A stretch of 64,000 nucleotides of DNA from Desulfuromonadales bacterium. GTDB lineage: Bacteria; Desulfobacterota; JAENJC01. The translations under genes were made by a program, and so were the position numbers. Each line of letters starts with the position of its first letter. The first letter of the stretch is position 1. The notes below the pieces were generated by a model. The model had not been told where the DNA came from. It searched no databases and saw only the letters and a program-made list of their open reading frames with translations. The stretch covers positions 62,001-126,000 of the forward strand of contig CAKKSC010000004.1 of NCBI GenBank assembly GCA_919902985.1. Reading direction: 5' to 3'. Below are positions 26,896 through 35,080 of the stretch, in pieces.

Positions 26896-27012
26896 ATGAA
26901 ATCGTTTTATGGTACGTTTGCGGTAGCTCTTGTGGTCAGTGTTGTTTTCTTTATCTTGTTCGACGCGGGGCTGATGAAGCTCCAGGGACTATCACTGATT
27001 TTTCACAAGTAG
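26896..27012 (+). CDS. Second single-helix membrane peptide of the oxidase cluster
   Basis: This 38-residue frame starts at 26896 rather than 26893 because AAGGAGG (26884-26890) then has a 5-base spacing. A transmembrane helix covers residues 7-24 and a short amphipathic tail ends LIFHK. It lies 29 bases before the bd-like oxidase gene and is probably an accessory subunit of that enzyme. Confidence 0.6.
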   Translation: MKSFYGTFAVALVVSVVFFILFDAGLMKLQGLSLIFHK

Positions 27013-27041
27013 AAACAAAATTCTATTCAAGAGGTGTGTGT

Positions 27042-28883
27042 ATGAGTTTTTTTTCTGGATTTAAGAGATTAACTTGCCTTACTCTGCTATTAACTGTTTT
27101 ATTTGCGGGTGGTTTCACCTTCACCTCCTTACCTGTTTTTGCCAATACCGCCAATCCTGAAGAGGCGGTAAAGTCAGAGGGCACGACTACTGAGGCAGTT
27201 AAAGAGGGGGAAAAGAAAGTAGAATATCCTCCTGCGCCAAAATTAACTGTTGCCGATTATCCTCAGATTGGAAGCTTTAACCCAAGGATTCTGGTTTGGA
27301 TAGTTGCCCAGCTACATCTCTGGTTTGCAGCATTCGTCCTTGCAGTACCTATCTTTGTCCTTATAATAGAGGCCCTTGGCATGGCTACCAAGGACCAACG
27401 ATACGACAATATGGCGTATGAGTTCATTAAGGTCAGCATGGCTGCATACTCTATTACTGCCATTATAGGCGGACTACTGACATTTTCACTCCTCGTATTT
27501 TATCCCGATCTGTTCAAATATATGGCAAGCCTCTTCAGCAGGTCAATGCTGGCTTACGCCTTCCTGTTCTTTGCAGAAAGCGCTTCCTTATATATATATT
27601 ATTATGGATGGCACTGGCTTGAGGGTGGATTCAAGAAGTGGGTACATCTCACAATAGGATTGGTCCTTAATTTTGTCGGCACAGTCCTGATGCTGCTTGC
27701 AAATGCGTGGGTCTCATTTTCAATGAGTCCAAACGGGGTTGACCCTGCAACAGGCGCCTTTTTAGGCAGTGAGTGGAATGTAATCCATAACTTCCTCTGG
27801 AATCCATTGAACCTTCACAGGGTTATAGCGAACATAGCGTATGGCGGATCTATCATCGGCGCCTATGCAGCTTATAAGTTCCTTGGCAGCAGTTCAAAAG
27901 AAGACAAGGCTCATTATGACTGGATGGGTTATACAGCAAATGTTATTGCAGTTGGCGGGCTCCTGCCTCTTCCTTTCGCTGGTTACTGGCTGACAAAGGA
28001 GATTTATGCCTACAGTCAGCAGATGGGGATAACCCTGATGGGTGGCGTCTTCGCCTGGCTGTTTATCATGCAGGCAGTTCTTATTGGCGCCCTTTTCCTT
28101 TCCGTAAACTACTACCTCTGGTGCGGAATGGAGAGAAGCGAAGGTTCCGTCAGGTATACGAAGAATATCAAGTGGATAGCGGCAGCGGTAGTTGCATGCT
28201 TCCTCGTCTGGTTCACTCCTCATACGCTGGTTCTAACTAACCAGGAGTTAAAGGCATTAGGCGGTCCTTACCATAAGTACCTCGGACCTCTTGGGATCAT
28301 GCCCGCTAAGAATACTGCCGTCAACATCATGATCATACTTACATTCCTGAGCTTTACGCTATACAGAAGGGCCAATAAGATTGCAACTGTCTCTTGGGCT
28401 GCTGCCGGAAGTGCAGTTCAGGCAGCTATATTTGCCGGCGCCATTGCAAATATTATCTTCCTCGGAGTGTTCTATGGATATTTCACAAATACGGCTTATA
28501 AGGTAGCTGCATCAATCCCACAGGTCTCGACTACAGCGGTAGTTATTATATTCACATTGATCATAGATTCAATGATGTTTAAGGGCGCTAAAGATGTGGC
28601 GCCTTTAAAGTGGGGAAATGTTCCAGGCCGATCTCAATATGCGCTTTTTACATTGGCCGTTTCATTTACGTGGCTTATGGGTCTGATGGGTTACATCCGG
28701 TCTGGAATAAGACAGCACTGGCATGTAAATTCGATAATGAGGGATAATTCTATAAACGCGTTCACTCCAACGATTGGTTATGCCGCACAGGTAGTCACTT
28801 TGGCGGCAGTGATATTTATGGCTATAGTTATATTCATCTTCTGGCTCAGCAATATCAGTGCGAAGAAATCTGCGGCTCATTGA
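27042..28883 (+). CDS. Cytochrome bd-like oxidase subunit I (Nitrospira-type)
   Basis: In this 613-residue protein, an N-terminal signal peptide and a Pro/Glu-rich periplasmic stretch (to about residue 70) precede 13-14 transmembrane helices. The first half matches CydA: a His in QLHLWFAAFVL, the acidic FFAES motif, YYYGW, and a His in NPLNLHRVIANIAYG correspond to heme-ligand regions. The quinol-binding Q-loop of CydA is missing, and the second half has extra helices. No CydB gene follows; cytochromes c do. Such proteins in Nitrospira were proposed to be cytochrome c-linked oxidases. O2 reduction is therefore likely but unproven. The ATG at 27042 fits GAGGTG better than the upstream GTG. Confidence 0.8.
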   Translation: MSFFSGFKRLTCLTLLLTVLFAGGFTFTSLPVFANTANPEEAVKSEGTTTEAVKEGEKKVEYPPAPKLTVADYPQIGSFNPRILVWIVAQLHLWFAAFVLAVPIFVLIIEALGMATKDQRYDNMAYEFIKVSMAAYSITAIIGGLLTFSLLVFYPDLFKYMASLFSRSMLAYAFLFFAESASLYIYYYGWHWLEGGFKKWVHLTIGLVLNFVGTVLMLLANAWVSFSMSPNGVDPATGAFLGSEWNVIHNFLWNPLNLHRVIANIAYGGSIIGAYAAYKFLGSSSKEDKAHYDWMGYTANVIAVGGLLPLPFAGYWLTKEIYAYSQQMGITLMGGVFAWLFIMQAVLIGALFLSVNYYLWCGMERSEGSVRYTKNIKWIAAAVVACFLVWFTPHTLVLTNQELKALGGPYHKYLGPLGIMPAKNTAVNIMIILTFLSFTLYRRANKIATVSWAAAGSAVQAAIFAGAIANIIFLGVFYGYFTNTAYKVAASIPQVSTTAVVIIFTLIIDSMMFKGAKDVAPLKWGNVPGRSQYALFTLAVSFTWLMGLMGYIRSGIRQHWHVNSIMRDNSINAFTPTIGYAAQVVTLAAVIFMAIVIFIFWLSNISAKKSAAH

Positions 28884-28932
28884 TTTACATATAGCAATTA
28901 GGTAGAAATAAATATTTTAAGGAGCAGCCAAG

Positions 28933-29769
28933 ATGAAAATTTTTTTGAAGATTGTATTTTTTTGTATTCTTGCTTTTTCTGGCTTTGTAGGATTTGCAAA
29001 TTTTGGAATACCCCAGGTCAAACCGGCTCCGCCTCCAACAGAGGAGAAGCTTGACCTCGGGAACATGACAATGGACCAGTTTATCGCCCTCGGAGACAAG
29101 ATATTCAATGGGAAAGGTACCTGTACCCTTTGCCACAACAATGTTGGTAAGAGGGCGCCAATGCTTGACGGTGCGGGTGAGGAAGCGGTTGCCAACAACG
29201 CCCTGCTCAGGCTTAAGGATCCGAGGTATAAGGGTAAGGCTACAACGCCTGAAGAGTATATCAGAGAATCAATGAAGACACCTTCCGCCTTTGTAGTTGC
29301 TGGATTTGGTTCAGACAATGACACAAAGAGCCCAATGCCGGTGATAACGCAGGGCTCTATAGGGCTGTCCGACGCTGAGGTTGATGCTGTCATCGCCTTC
29401 TTGCTGAACAAGGCAGGAGTTGAAGTGACAGTAAAGATACCGGTAGGAGCACCCCCGTCTGAAAAGGCAGAGGAAGCAAAGCCGGCTGAACCCGCTAAGA
29501 CACCTGAGGAAGTGATCGCAAAATTCGGCTGTGGAGCATGTCACAAGATAGGTAAGGAAGAAGGAGCTCTTGGTCCAGATCTGACTCGTGTTGGTAAATC
29601 AAAAAATGAACCTTATCTGAGAAGGGCTATACTTGACCCTAATGCCGATATTGCAAAGAACTGTCCTGGTGGACCTTGTGCTCCAGGCATGATGCCGCCT
29701 GATTTCGGCGCAAAGATGACAGGCTCTGAGTTTGAAATGCTGGTACAATATTTAGTTAAATCTAAATAA
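28933..29769 (+). CDS. Membrane-anchored diheme cytochrome c
   Basis: This 278-residue protein has one N-terminal helix (about 5-22) as an uncleaved anchor or signal, then two class-I-like cytochrome c domains with CTLCH (about 64) and CGACH (about 200), joined by a Pro/Ala/Glu linker. Met ligands are likely in KSPMPV and PGMMPPDF. An AAGGAG precedes the ATG. It is the first cytochrome after the bd-like oxidase and may feed it with electrons. Confidence 0.85.
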   Translation: MKIFLKIVFFCILAFSGFVGFANFGIPQVKPAPPPTEEKLDLGNMTMDQFIALGDKIFNGKGTCTLCHNNVGKRAPMLDGAGEEAVANNALLRLKDPRYKGKATTPEEYIRESMKTPSAFVVAGFGSDNDTKSPMPVITQGSIGLSDAEVDAVIAFLLNKAGVEVTVKIPVGAPPSEKAEEAKPAEPAKTPEEVIAKFGCGACHKIGKEEGALGPDLTRVGKSKNEPYLRRAILDPNADIAKNCPGGPCAPGMMPPDFGAKMTGSEFEMLVQYLVKSK

Positions 29770-29796
29770 TAAATAAACCTAAAAAGAGGTAAAGAG

Positions 29797-30564
29797 ATGA
29801 AGTTACCTAAGTTGTTACAGGCGGTTTTAGTAGTAGTTGCGGTTTATATTGCGTTTAAGCTGGTATTCAGCGTTGGACTCCAGCAGCCAATACCATCCAG
29901 CCTTCTGACCATGTATATGTTCTTTGTCGTGGTGGCTACGTTGCTTGTCACAACTGCAACAGAGGAGAGTGCCAAGGAAATGTCAGGCCCTATCAAGGCG
30001 CTGGTGGAAGACCCGAGCAAGAAGACAATCAGGAATATAGTATTTGTCCTTGTCCCTCTTCTTGCAGGCTGGATGACATACAGCAATTTGCGGCCAAGCT
30101 TCGAGGCACCGGTTGAACTAAGAACCATTCACCCTGCACCCCCGGGAAGCATGAAGGCTTTTGGCAAGTCTTACGACCTCGCAAAGCTTGAGAACCCTTT
30201 CAGGAAATATCAGAAGGAAGATCCTGAAAAATTCAAGGCTCTTGTGAAAGAGGGTGGAGCGGTATATTACAAGAACTGTCATTACTGTCACGGCGATAAG
30301 CTGGATGGACAGGGACAATATGCCCAGGGATTCAATCCTCTGCCTCTGAATTTTCAGGATATTGGAACAATAGCTCAGTTGCAGGAGTCGTTCCTTTTCT
30401 GGAGGATTGCGACTGGTGGGCCGGGGCTTCCTAAAGAGGCTACACCGTGGCTATCAGCCATGCCGGTCTGGAAGGACTTCCTGACTGAGGATGAGATATG
30501 GAAGGTGATTCTATTCCTCTATGATTATACAGGACAGGCTCCAAGATCATGGGCTGCGCATTAG
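29797..30564 (+). CDS. Membrane cytochrome c with three N-terminal helices
   Basis: In this 255-residue protein, hydrophobic segments at about 7-28, 32-50 and 85-101 are followed by a periplasmic domain with one heme site CHYCHGDK (about 160) and a Met candidate in WLSAMPVW. It is separated from the previous gene by 27 bases and belongs to the same operon. It is probably the membrane partner linking the soluble domains to the bd-like oxidase. Confidence 0.8.
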   Translation: MKLPKLLQAVLVVVAVYIAFKLVFSVGLQQPIPSSLLTMYMFFVVVATLLVTTATEESAKEMSGPIKALVEDPSKKTIRNIVFVLVPLLAGWMTYSNLRPSFEAPVELRTIHPAPPGSMKAFGKSYDLAKLENPFRKYQKEDPEKFKALVKEGGAVYYKNCHYCHGDKLDGQGQYAQGFNPLPLNFQDIGTIAQLQESFLFWRIATGGPGLPKEATPWLSAMPVWKDFLTEDEIWKVILFLYDYTGQAPRSWAAH

Positions 30565-30670
30565 ATTATTGAGTAGTTAGCTTTCAGATGTGTTACTAAA
30601 GGGATTCTTGCATCTTTAACCCTCTTGGGACTCAAATACCAGAGGATAAAAAACGATCAGGACGGTCAAA

Positions 30671-32191
30671 ATGAAAATGAGAACAAAGTTAGTATCAATG
30701 CTGTCAATTGCTGTCTTCGCAGCGCCCTTAACCAGCTATTCGGCCCAGGGGAACGCGGAAAACGGAAAAAAGATTTATGACAAGAGGTGCGTCTGGTGTC
30801 ATGGTGAAGAGGGAGCGGGTGACGGTCCGGCTGCTGAGCGAGTAAACCCTGCGCCAAGGGATTTTACCTCAGGGATGTACAAAATTAAGACTACTCCATT
30901 CGATGAGGTAAGTCCAAAGGATGAGGATATCTTCAGGATGATCAGTGACGGTATGCCGGATTCTTCAATGCCGCCGTGGAAAGATATGCTTTCTGAACAG
31001 GAGAGATGGGACCTCGTAGCTTATTTGAAGAAATTTGCAGGCCTTGAAAATCCCAAGAAGGAGTTGGACTTCAGCAAGCAGGTGAAGACCTCTGCTGAGA
31101 GTATTGAACGGGGCAAGAAGCTGTTCCTGGATCGTTGCGCCGAGTGTCATGGAGAGACAGGCAAAGGAGTTTCCATAAAAAAGCTTAAGGATGACCTCGG
31201 ATTCAGGACATGGCCAAGGAACTTTACTAAACCATGGACATTCAGAGCAAGTAACGATCCAAAAGATATATTTGCTCGTATGTCGGTAGGTATTCCTGGG
31301 ACACAGATGCCGTCTTTCGCCGACCCCTCAAGTAAAAAGAAACTTTCTGATGAAGAAAGATGGGATGTCGCAAATTATGTTGTGTCATTGGCAGACAGCA
31401 CAAAGGAAGTCAGGGCAGAGAACACTGTTGTGAAGGCTTCCAGGATTGAGGGGGAACTCCCGTCTGAGCCGGGTGACCCCAAGTGGATGGAAGCAGAACC
31501 CTCTACCTTCCTTCTGGTCCCTCAGATAATCGGACAGGAAAGGTTCTTTACTCCCTCTAATAACAGCATCACGTCCAGGGCATATTATAATGATAAGGAT
31601 ATCTCAATATTAATCGAATGGGATGACAGGACAGCAAGCGCTCCCGGTGATCCAAAAGCTGCCGAGATTGCTGAAGGAGAAGTTTCAGCTGATGCGGTTG
31701 CAGTTCAATTCCCTGTTACAATTCCTCTGGAAATGGAAAAACCCTACTTTGGTCATGGCGATGCGGCGTGGCCTATTAATATCTGGTACTGGAACACCGG
31801 GGAAGCTGGGGCTTCGCAGGTGACCAAGCTTCTGAATGCCACCGGATTTGCAAAGAAGGATGAAAGGGATGCTGCCAAGGCCGGGTTGGTAACTAAAGGA
31901 GTTTATGATAAAGGTACCTGGCGTGTTGTTATGAAGAGGCCACTTGTAACAGGTGAGAAAGATAAGGATATACAGTTTGTCGAAGGAAGGTTTACTCCGA
32001 TCGCTTTTGCAGCATGGGATGGCACCAATGGCGAGAAGGGGTCAAAGCATACAATGACAACCTGGTACTGGATCCTCCTTAAACCGAAGGTGGGAATGAG
32101 TGTTTATTTTATTCCCCTCATTGTGGCCGGTTTAGTGGTGGGAGCTGAGTTGCTCTGGCTTGCCAGCGCACGTAAGAAGAAAAGTTCTTGA
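30671..32191 (+). CDS. Diheme cytochrome c with NxrC/ethylbenzene-dehydrogenase-gamma-like heme-binding domain
   Basis: The protein is 506 residues. A signal peptide (to about 25) is followed by two cytochrome c domains (CVWCH about 40, CAECH about 156), then a beta-sandwich region (about 255-465) resembling the b-heme gamma subunit of type II DMSO reductase family enzymes (NxrC, EbdC), and a C-terminal transmembrane helix (about 478-498). In Nitrospira such NxrC-like proteins go with nitrite oxidoreductase, but no NxrAB is in this window. Here it seems to serve the oxidase or cytochrome chain. The 106-base gap upstream holds no gene. Confidence 0.78.
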   Translation: MKMRTKLVSMLSIAVFAAPLTSYSAQGNAENGKKIYDKRCVWCHGEEGAGDGPAAERVNPAPRDFTSGMYKIKTTPFDEVSPKDEDIFRMISDGMPDSSMPPWKDMLSEQERWDLVAYLKKFAGLENPKKELDFSKQVKTSAESIERGKKLFLDRCAECHGETGKGVSIKKLKDDLGFRTWPRNFTKPWTFRASNDPKDIFARMSVGIPGTQMPSFADPSSKKKLSDEERWDVANYVVSLADSTKEVRAENTVVKASRIEGELPSEPGDPKWMEAEPSTFLLVPQIIGQERFFTPSNNSITSRAYYNDKDISILIEWDDRTASAPGDPKAAEIAEGEVSADAVAVQFPVTIPLEMEKPYFGHGDAAWPINIWYWNTGEAGASQVTKLLNATGFAKKDERDAAKAGLVTKGVYDKGTWRVVMKRPLVTGEKDKDIQFVEGRFTPIAFAAWDGTNGEKGSKHTMTTWYWILLKPKVGMSVYFIPLIVAGLVVGAELLWLASARKKKSS

Positions 32192-32237
32192 TAAGCTATC
32201 AGTCTCCTGATATATTAATTAATAAAGGAGGTGTTTA

Positions 32238-32720
32238 ATGAAGGTATCAGTTGGTGTTGTTGTGTCGTTAAGCTCGCTGTTATTATTTGGAGGTGTTGCT
32301 TCATCCTCCATAGCAGAAGGGAAAACAAGCCTCTCTATGCAGGCTAAGGAAAAGGCTATAGCGCATCAAGAAAAAGGTTCCACGTTTGATGATGAAGGTA
32401 ATTTTGCAGCAGCTATAGAGGAGTTTAAGAAGTCACTTGAATATGACTCTGAAGAACCTAATACGCTCTTTAATCTCGGGGTTGTCTATCTTAAGACAAA
32501 TAAGCCCTCTGAAGCAGAAAAGATCTTTGAAAAACTCAGCAAGATTTTACCTAACGACAGCGAAGTGTTCAATTTACTCGGCATAGCTCGCAGCGGAGCG
32601 GAGAAGAAGCAAGAAGCGATTGAGGCATGGGAAAGGTCCCTTGCTTTACAGCCCGACCAGCAGAAGGTAAAAGATATGATCACGGAGATTAAGACTGTTG
32701 CTTCAAACAGTGCCAAATAG
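32238..32720 (+). CDS. Exported TPR-repeat protein
   Basis: This 160-residue protein has a signal peptide (to about 25-28) followed by about three tetratricopeptide repeats (AIEEFKKSLEYDSEEPNTLFNLGVVY, then two more). A scaffold role in assembly of the cytochromes is plausible since it is the last gene before the terminator at 32769, but nothing in the sequence shows the partner. AAAGGAGGTG lies upstream of the start. Confidence 0.8.
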   Translation: MKVSVGVVVSLSSLLLFGGVASSSIAEGKTSLSMQAKEKAIAHQEKGSTFDDEGNFAAAIEEFKKSLEYDSEEPNTLFNLGVVYLKTNKPSEAEKIFEKLSKILPNDSEVFNLLGIARSGAEKKQEAIEAWERSLALQPDQQKVKDMITEIKTVASNSAK

Positions 32721-32768
32721 GAGTTTATTCGTGACTGTGGTCTGTTAGCTTCTGGAGTATAGGTATTA

Positions 32769-32806
32769 GCCCTCACTTTATTTTGATAAGTGAGGGCTTT
32801 TATTTT
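32769..32806 (+). terminator. Rho-independent terminator of the oxidase operon
   Basis: GCCCTCACTT (32769-32778) and AAGTGAGGGC (32788-32797) form a perfect 10-base-pair stem with a 9-base loop, followed by TTTTATTTT. It ends the transcript that starts near 26775. Confidence 0.9.
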
Positions 32807-32924
32807 AGATATAGCCTCTTGTGTAAATCATAATTTTCTGTATGCATTCTGCAACCTGTTTCCTTCTGTTCTCTAATTGTTTTCTATTTATTTTGCTTAT
32901 TCTTTATTGTAAGGAGTAAATCTA

Positions 32925-34061
32925 ATGTCTGATCTGTTAAAGCTGGAAAAAATCCACTGGAAACACTATTTCGCTGGTTTTGGTTTCATTACTATAATCC
33001 TTCAGCTAATAACAGGCCTGTATTTGATGTTCTTTTTCGACCCTACCCTGGAGGGCGCTTATAAAAGCATTCAATATATCTCCAATCAGCTCTTCATGGG
33101 AAGCCTGAGCAGGAACCTTCACCGTTGGATACCAGCCCTTTTGTTTGTGGCAGTCTTTGTTCATACCGTTAGATGTTTCCTCAGATGGGACTTCGAGAAC
33201 AGGAATAAAAGGGTATTATGGTTAACCGGTGTACTGCTTCTTCTTCCAATATTTCTGTTTATAGTGACGGGTCTTATAGTGCCATGGGAATGGAAGGGTT
33301 ACTTCTTCATGGAAATGATCCCCAATTATTTCGAGCCCATCCCTTACATAGGGCAGGCGCTGAAAGACTTTTTCCTTGTTTCATTTACAATCCCAAGATA
33401 CTACGTCTTTCATGTAGTGCTTCTTCCGCTTATATCTATCGTCCTGATAGACTATCACATACTTGCAAAGCTCAGGAAAAGAGGGATATTTCGTTATCTG
33501 CTGAAGCATTCCATTATCTCTCTGCCTTTTATAATACTACTCTTTGTCCTTGCCTGGAAGATAATTATTCCTTCCAATGACCCTGTTGATGTTCCTATGC
33601 CTTTAGAGGGCGAGTGGGTCCCTGCGCCAGAATGGTACTTCCTTACGGTTTTGCTGCCTTACATGTATATAAGGAGCGGTATCTGGATACCAGTTCTTTC
33701 CTTTTTCTTACCTTTGGCACTATTTTTTGGTGTGGCATTTATGCCTTATTATCTCAGAAACATAACTATTGCCGAGGAAGATGACGACGCGCCAACTCCG
33801 CAGGCGAATGTGAAGAGGACTGCATCAAAAAAGATCATTAACGGGATTATCGTTACAATTATCACCTTTGTCTTTATAGGGCTAATTACCTGGGGTAATT
33901 ACAACTCTCCGACCTTGGGCTGTAACTCTTGTCATCATTTAGCAAACGGCGCAAGGATGGGTGTCCCGCCGCCCTCATTCAGAGACAAGACAAGTCTCCC
34001 TCACCTTAGCGAAAATGACTGGATGATGAAGCACTGGTATTATCCGACTCAAGTGTGGTAG
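32925..34061 (+). CDS. Cytochrome b with C-terminal heme c domain (bc-type quinol oxidoreductase)
   Basis: In this 378-residue protein, eight or so helices carry b-heme His residues in SRNLHRWIPALLFVAVFVHTVRCFLR and in the later YVFHVVLLP and LIDYHILAK helices. The quinol-site motif PEWY follows in the subunit-IV-like half. After the last helix a short periplasmic tail binds one heme c (CNSCH, about 333). N-terminal and C-terminal halves of cytochrome b are thus joined and fused to a cytochrome c. No Rieske protein gene is in the window. AAGGAG lies before the ATG; it has its own unit after the terminator. Confidence 0.85.
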   Translation: MSDLLKLEKIHWKHYFAGFGFITIILQLITGLYLMFFFDPTLEGAYKSIQYISNQLFMGSLSRNLHRWIPALLFVAVFVHTVRCFLRWDFENRNKRVLWLTGVLLLLPIFLFIVTGLIVPWEWKGYFFMEMIPNYFEPIPYIGQALKDFFLVSFTIPRYYVFHVVLLPLISIVLIDYHILAKLRKRGIFRYLLKHSIISLPFIILLFVLAWKIIIPSNDPVDVPMPLEGEWVPAPEWYFLTVLLPYMYIRSGIWIPVLSFFLPLALFFGVAFMPYYLRNITIAEEDDDAPTPQANVKRTASKKIINGIIVTIITFVFIGLITWGNYNSPTLGCNSCHHLANGARMGVPPPSFRDKTSLPHLSENDWMMKHWYYPTQVW

Positions 34062-34141
34062 AAAAAGGAAATAGGCTATGATAAAGCTGGGAAAGACTTA
34101 TTAATAAAGTTTTTGCATGTATTGCAGAGGAGGCTTTGAAA

Positions 34142-34744
34142 ATGAAACGATTTATGTTTTTTTTGGTAACGGCGACCCTATGCATTTCTTTCGTGGCATG
34201 TGCCAGCGGGACATCCAAGGCCAGGCAGGCGCTTGAACAGTATATAGAAGCCCTGAAAAAGAGTGACTTCCAGACTCTTTATGAACTGAACTCGGTTACA
34301 CAGAGAAAGGTTGCACTTATATATAGAGGGGCAGAGGCTGACAGAGAGAACAATCTTAAAAACAATTTTGAGGAATACAAAACCTTGTTTAATTCCATTC
34401 AGGGGAACGAGGTTAGCCATGCAGTATGGGCGGAAAAGTTTCTCTTCCCAAGTGATTCAAGCTATTCGATTATCAGCATAAGCGTTGAAAAAGATACTGA
34501 GAGCAAGACAGCGACATTTAGAAAGAGGATGATCGCAAGGGCGGAGGTGAAGGTCAGTTATCCGAACAGGGACACTGCCCCGACATATGGAGAGAAGCAA
34601 ATCAAAGAGGCCACCTATGTGGGTATCCTGATAAGCGGAGAGGACGTAGTTCGAGGAATTCAGAGTAAAAACATAGTAAGCGACTGGCTGTTCAAGAACA
34701 TAAACATAAAAGAGGATGGGATAACGTATTGGCCGGCCTCTTAA
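34142..34744 (+). CDS. Lipoprotein, unknown
   Basis: This 200-residue protein has a lipobox (FVAC, about residue 20) after a hydrophobic signal and a NTF2-like layout: AREALEQYIEALKKSDF-type first helix, then a curved beta-sheet region. No specific family was recognised. I prefer the ATG at 34142 over the TTG at 34136 because GAGGAGG is then spaced 9 bases. It lies 80 bases after the cytochrome b gene and is probably co-transcribed. Confidence 0.65.
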   Translation: MKRFMFFLVTATLCISFVACASGTSKARQALEQYIEALKKSDFQTLYELNSVTQRKVALIYRGAEADRENNLKNNFEEYKTLFNSIQGNEVSHAVWAEKFLFPSDSSYSIISISVEKDTESKTATFRKRMIARAEVKVSYPNRDTAPTYGEKQIKEATYVGILISGEDVVRGIQSKNIVSDWLFKNINIKEDGITYWPAS

Positions 34745-34747
34745 GCC

Positions 34748-34939
34748 TTATTTACCCTTTAAGGTCCCGACGACAAACAGTGCTATCCCAACCACCAAAA
34801 TCGTTGGATAGAATAAATCTATAGGGAATCCTCCCCTCCAGCTTAACATCAGGTTCAGGCTGGAAAGAAGAATCAGCGACATACCGAAGGCCTTAAGGCC
34901 GACACCCTTTTTTTCCTTGATTTCTTCTTCCATAAACAA
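34748..34939 (-). CDS. Small two-helix membrane protein, unknown
   Basis: This 63-residue protein has a charged N-terminus (MEEEIKEKKG) followed by helices at about 14-32 and 42-58. It converges with the lipoprotein gene at 3 bases. The Ahb genes upstream are separated from it by the repeat at 34969-35080. No family was recognised; coding status is moderately supported by composition. Confidence 0.5.
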   Translation of the reverse strand: MFMEEEIKEKKGVGLKAFGMSLILLSSLNLMLSWRGGFPIDLFYPTILVVGIALFVVGTLKGK

Positions 34940-34968
34940 AAACCTTTTGTGTTGAAAATAGCTTGTTT

Positions 34969-35080
34969 AACCCATCCTCACCCTGACCCTCTCCTTGAAG
35001 GAGATGGGACAAAAAGGTGTCTCCTCTCCCTCGGGGTTATGCCCCGTGGGTAGAGGATTAAGGTGAGGGTGGGGTTAATT
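34969..35080. repeat. Large interspersed inverted repeat
   Basis: The outer arms (CCCATCCTCACCCT near 34971 and AGGGTGGGG near 35067) and inner segments (TCTCC/GGAGA, CCTCGGGG/CCCCGTGG) are inverted over about 110 bases. It follows the AhbD-like gene and could also help termination, but there is no clear T-run. It is related in style to the repeats near 15373 and 1495. Confidence 0.55.

Noticed and set aside
27042-28883. Nitric oxide dismutase or quinol NO reductase
   Set aside because: Histidine placement, the FFAES motif and helix pattern fit CydA-like oxidases, and the heme-copper His motifs of NorB/NOD are missing.
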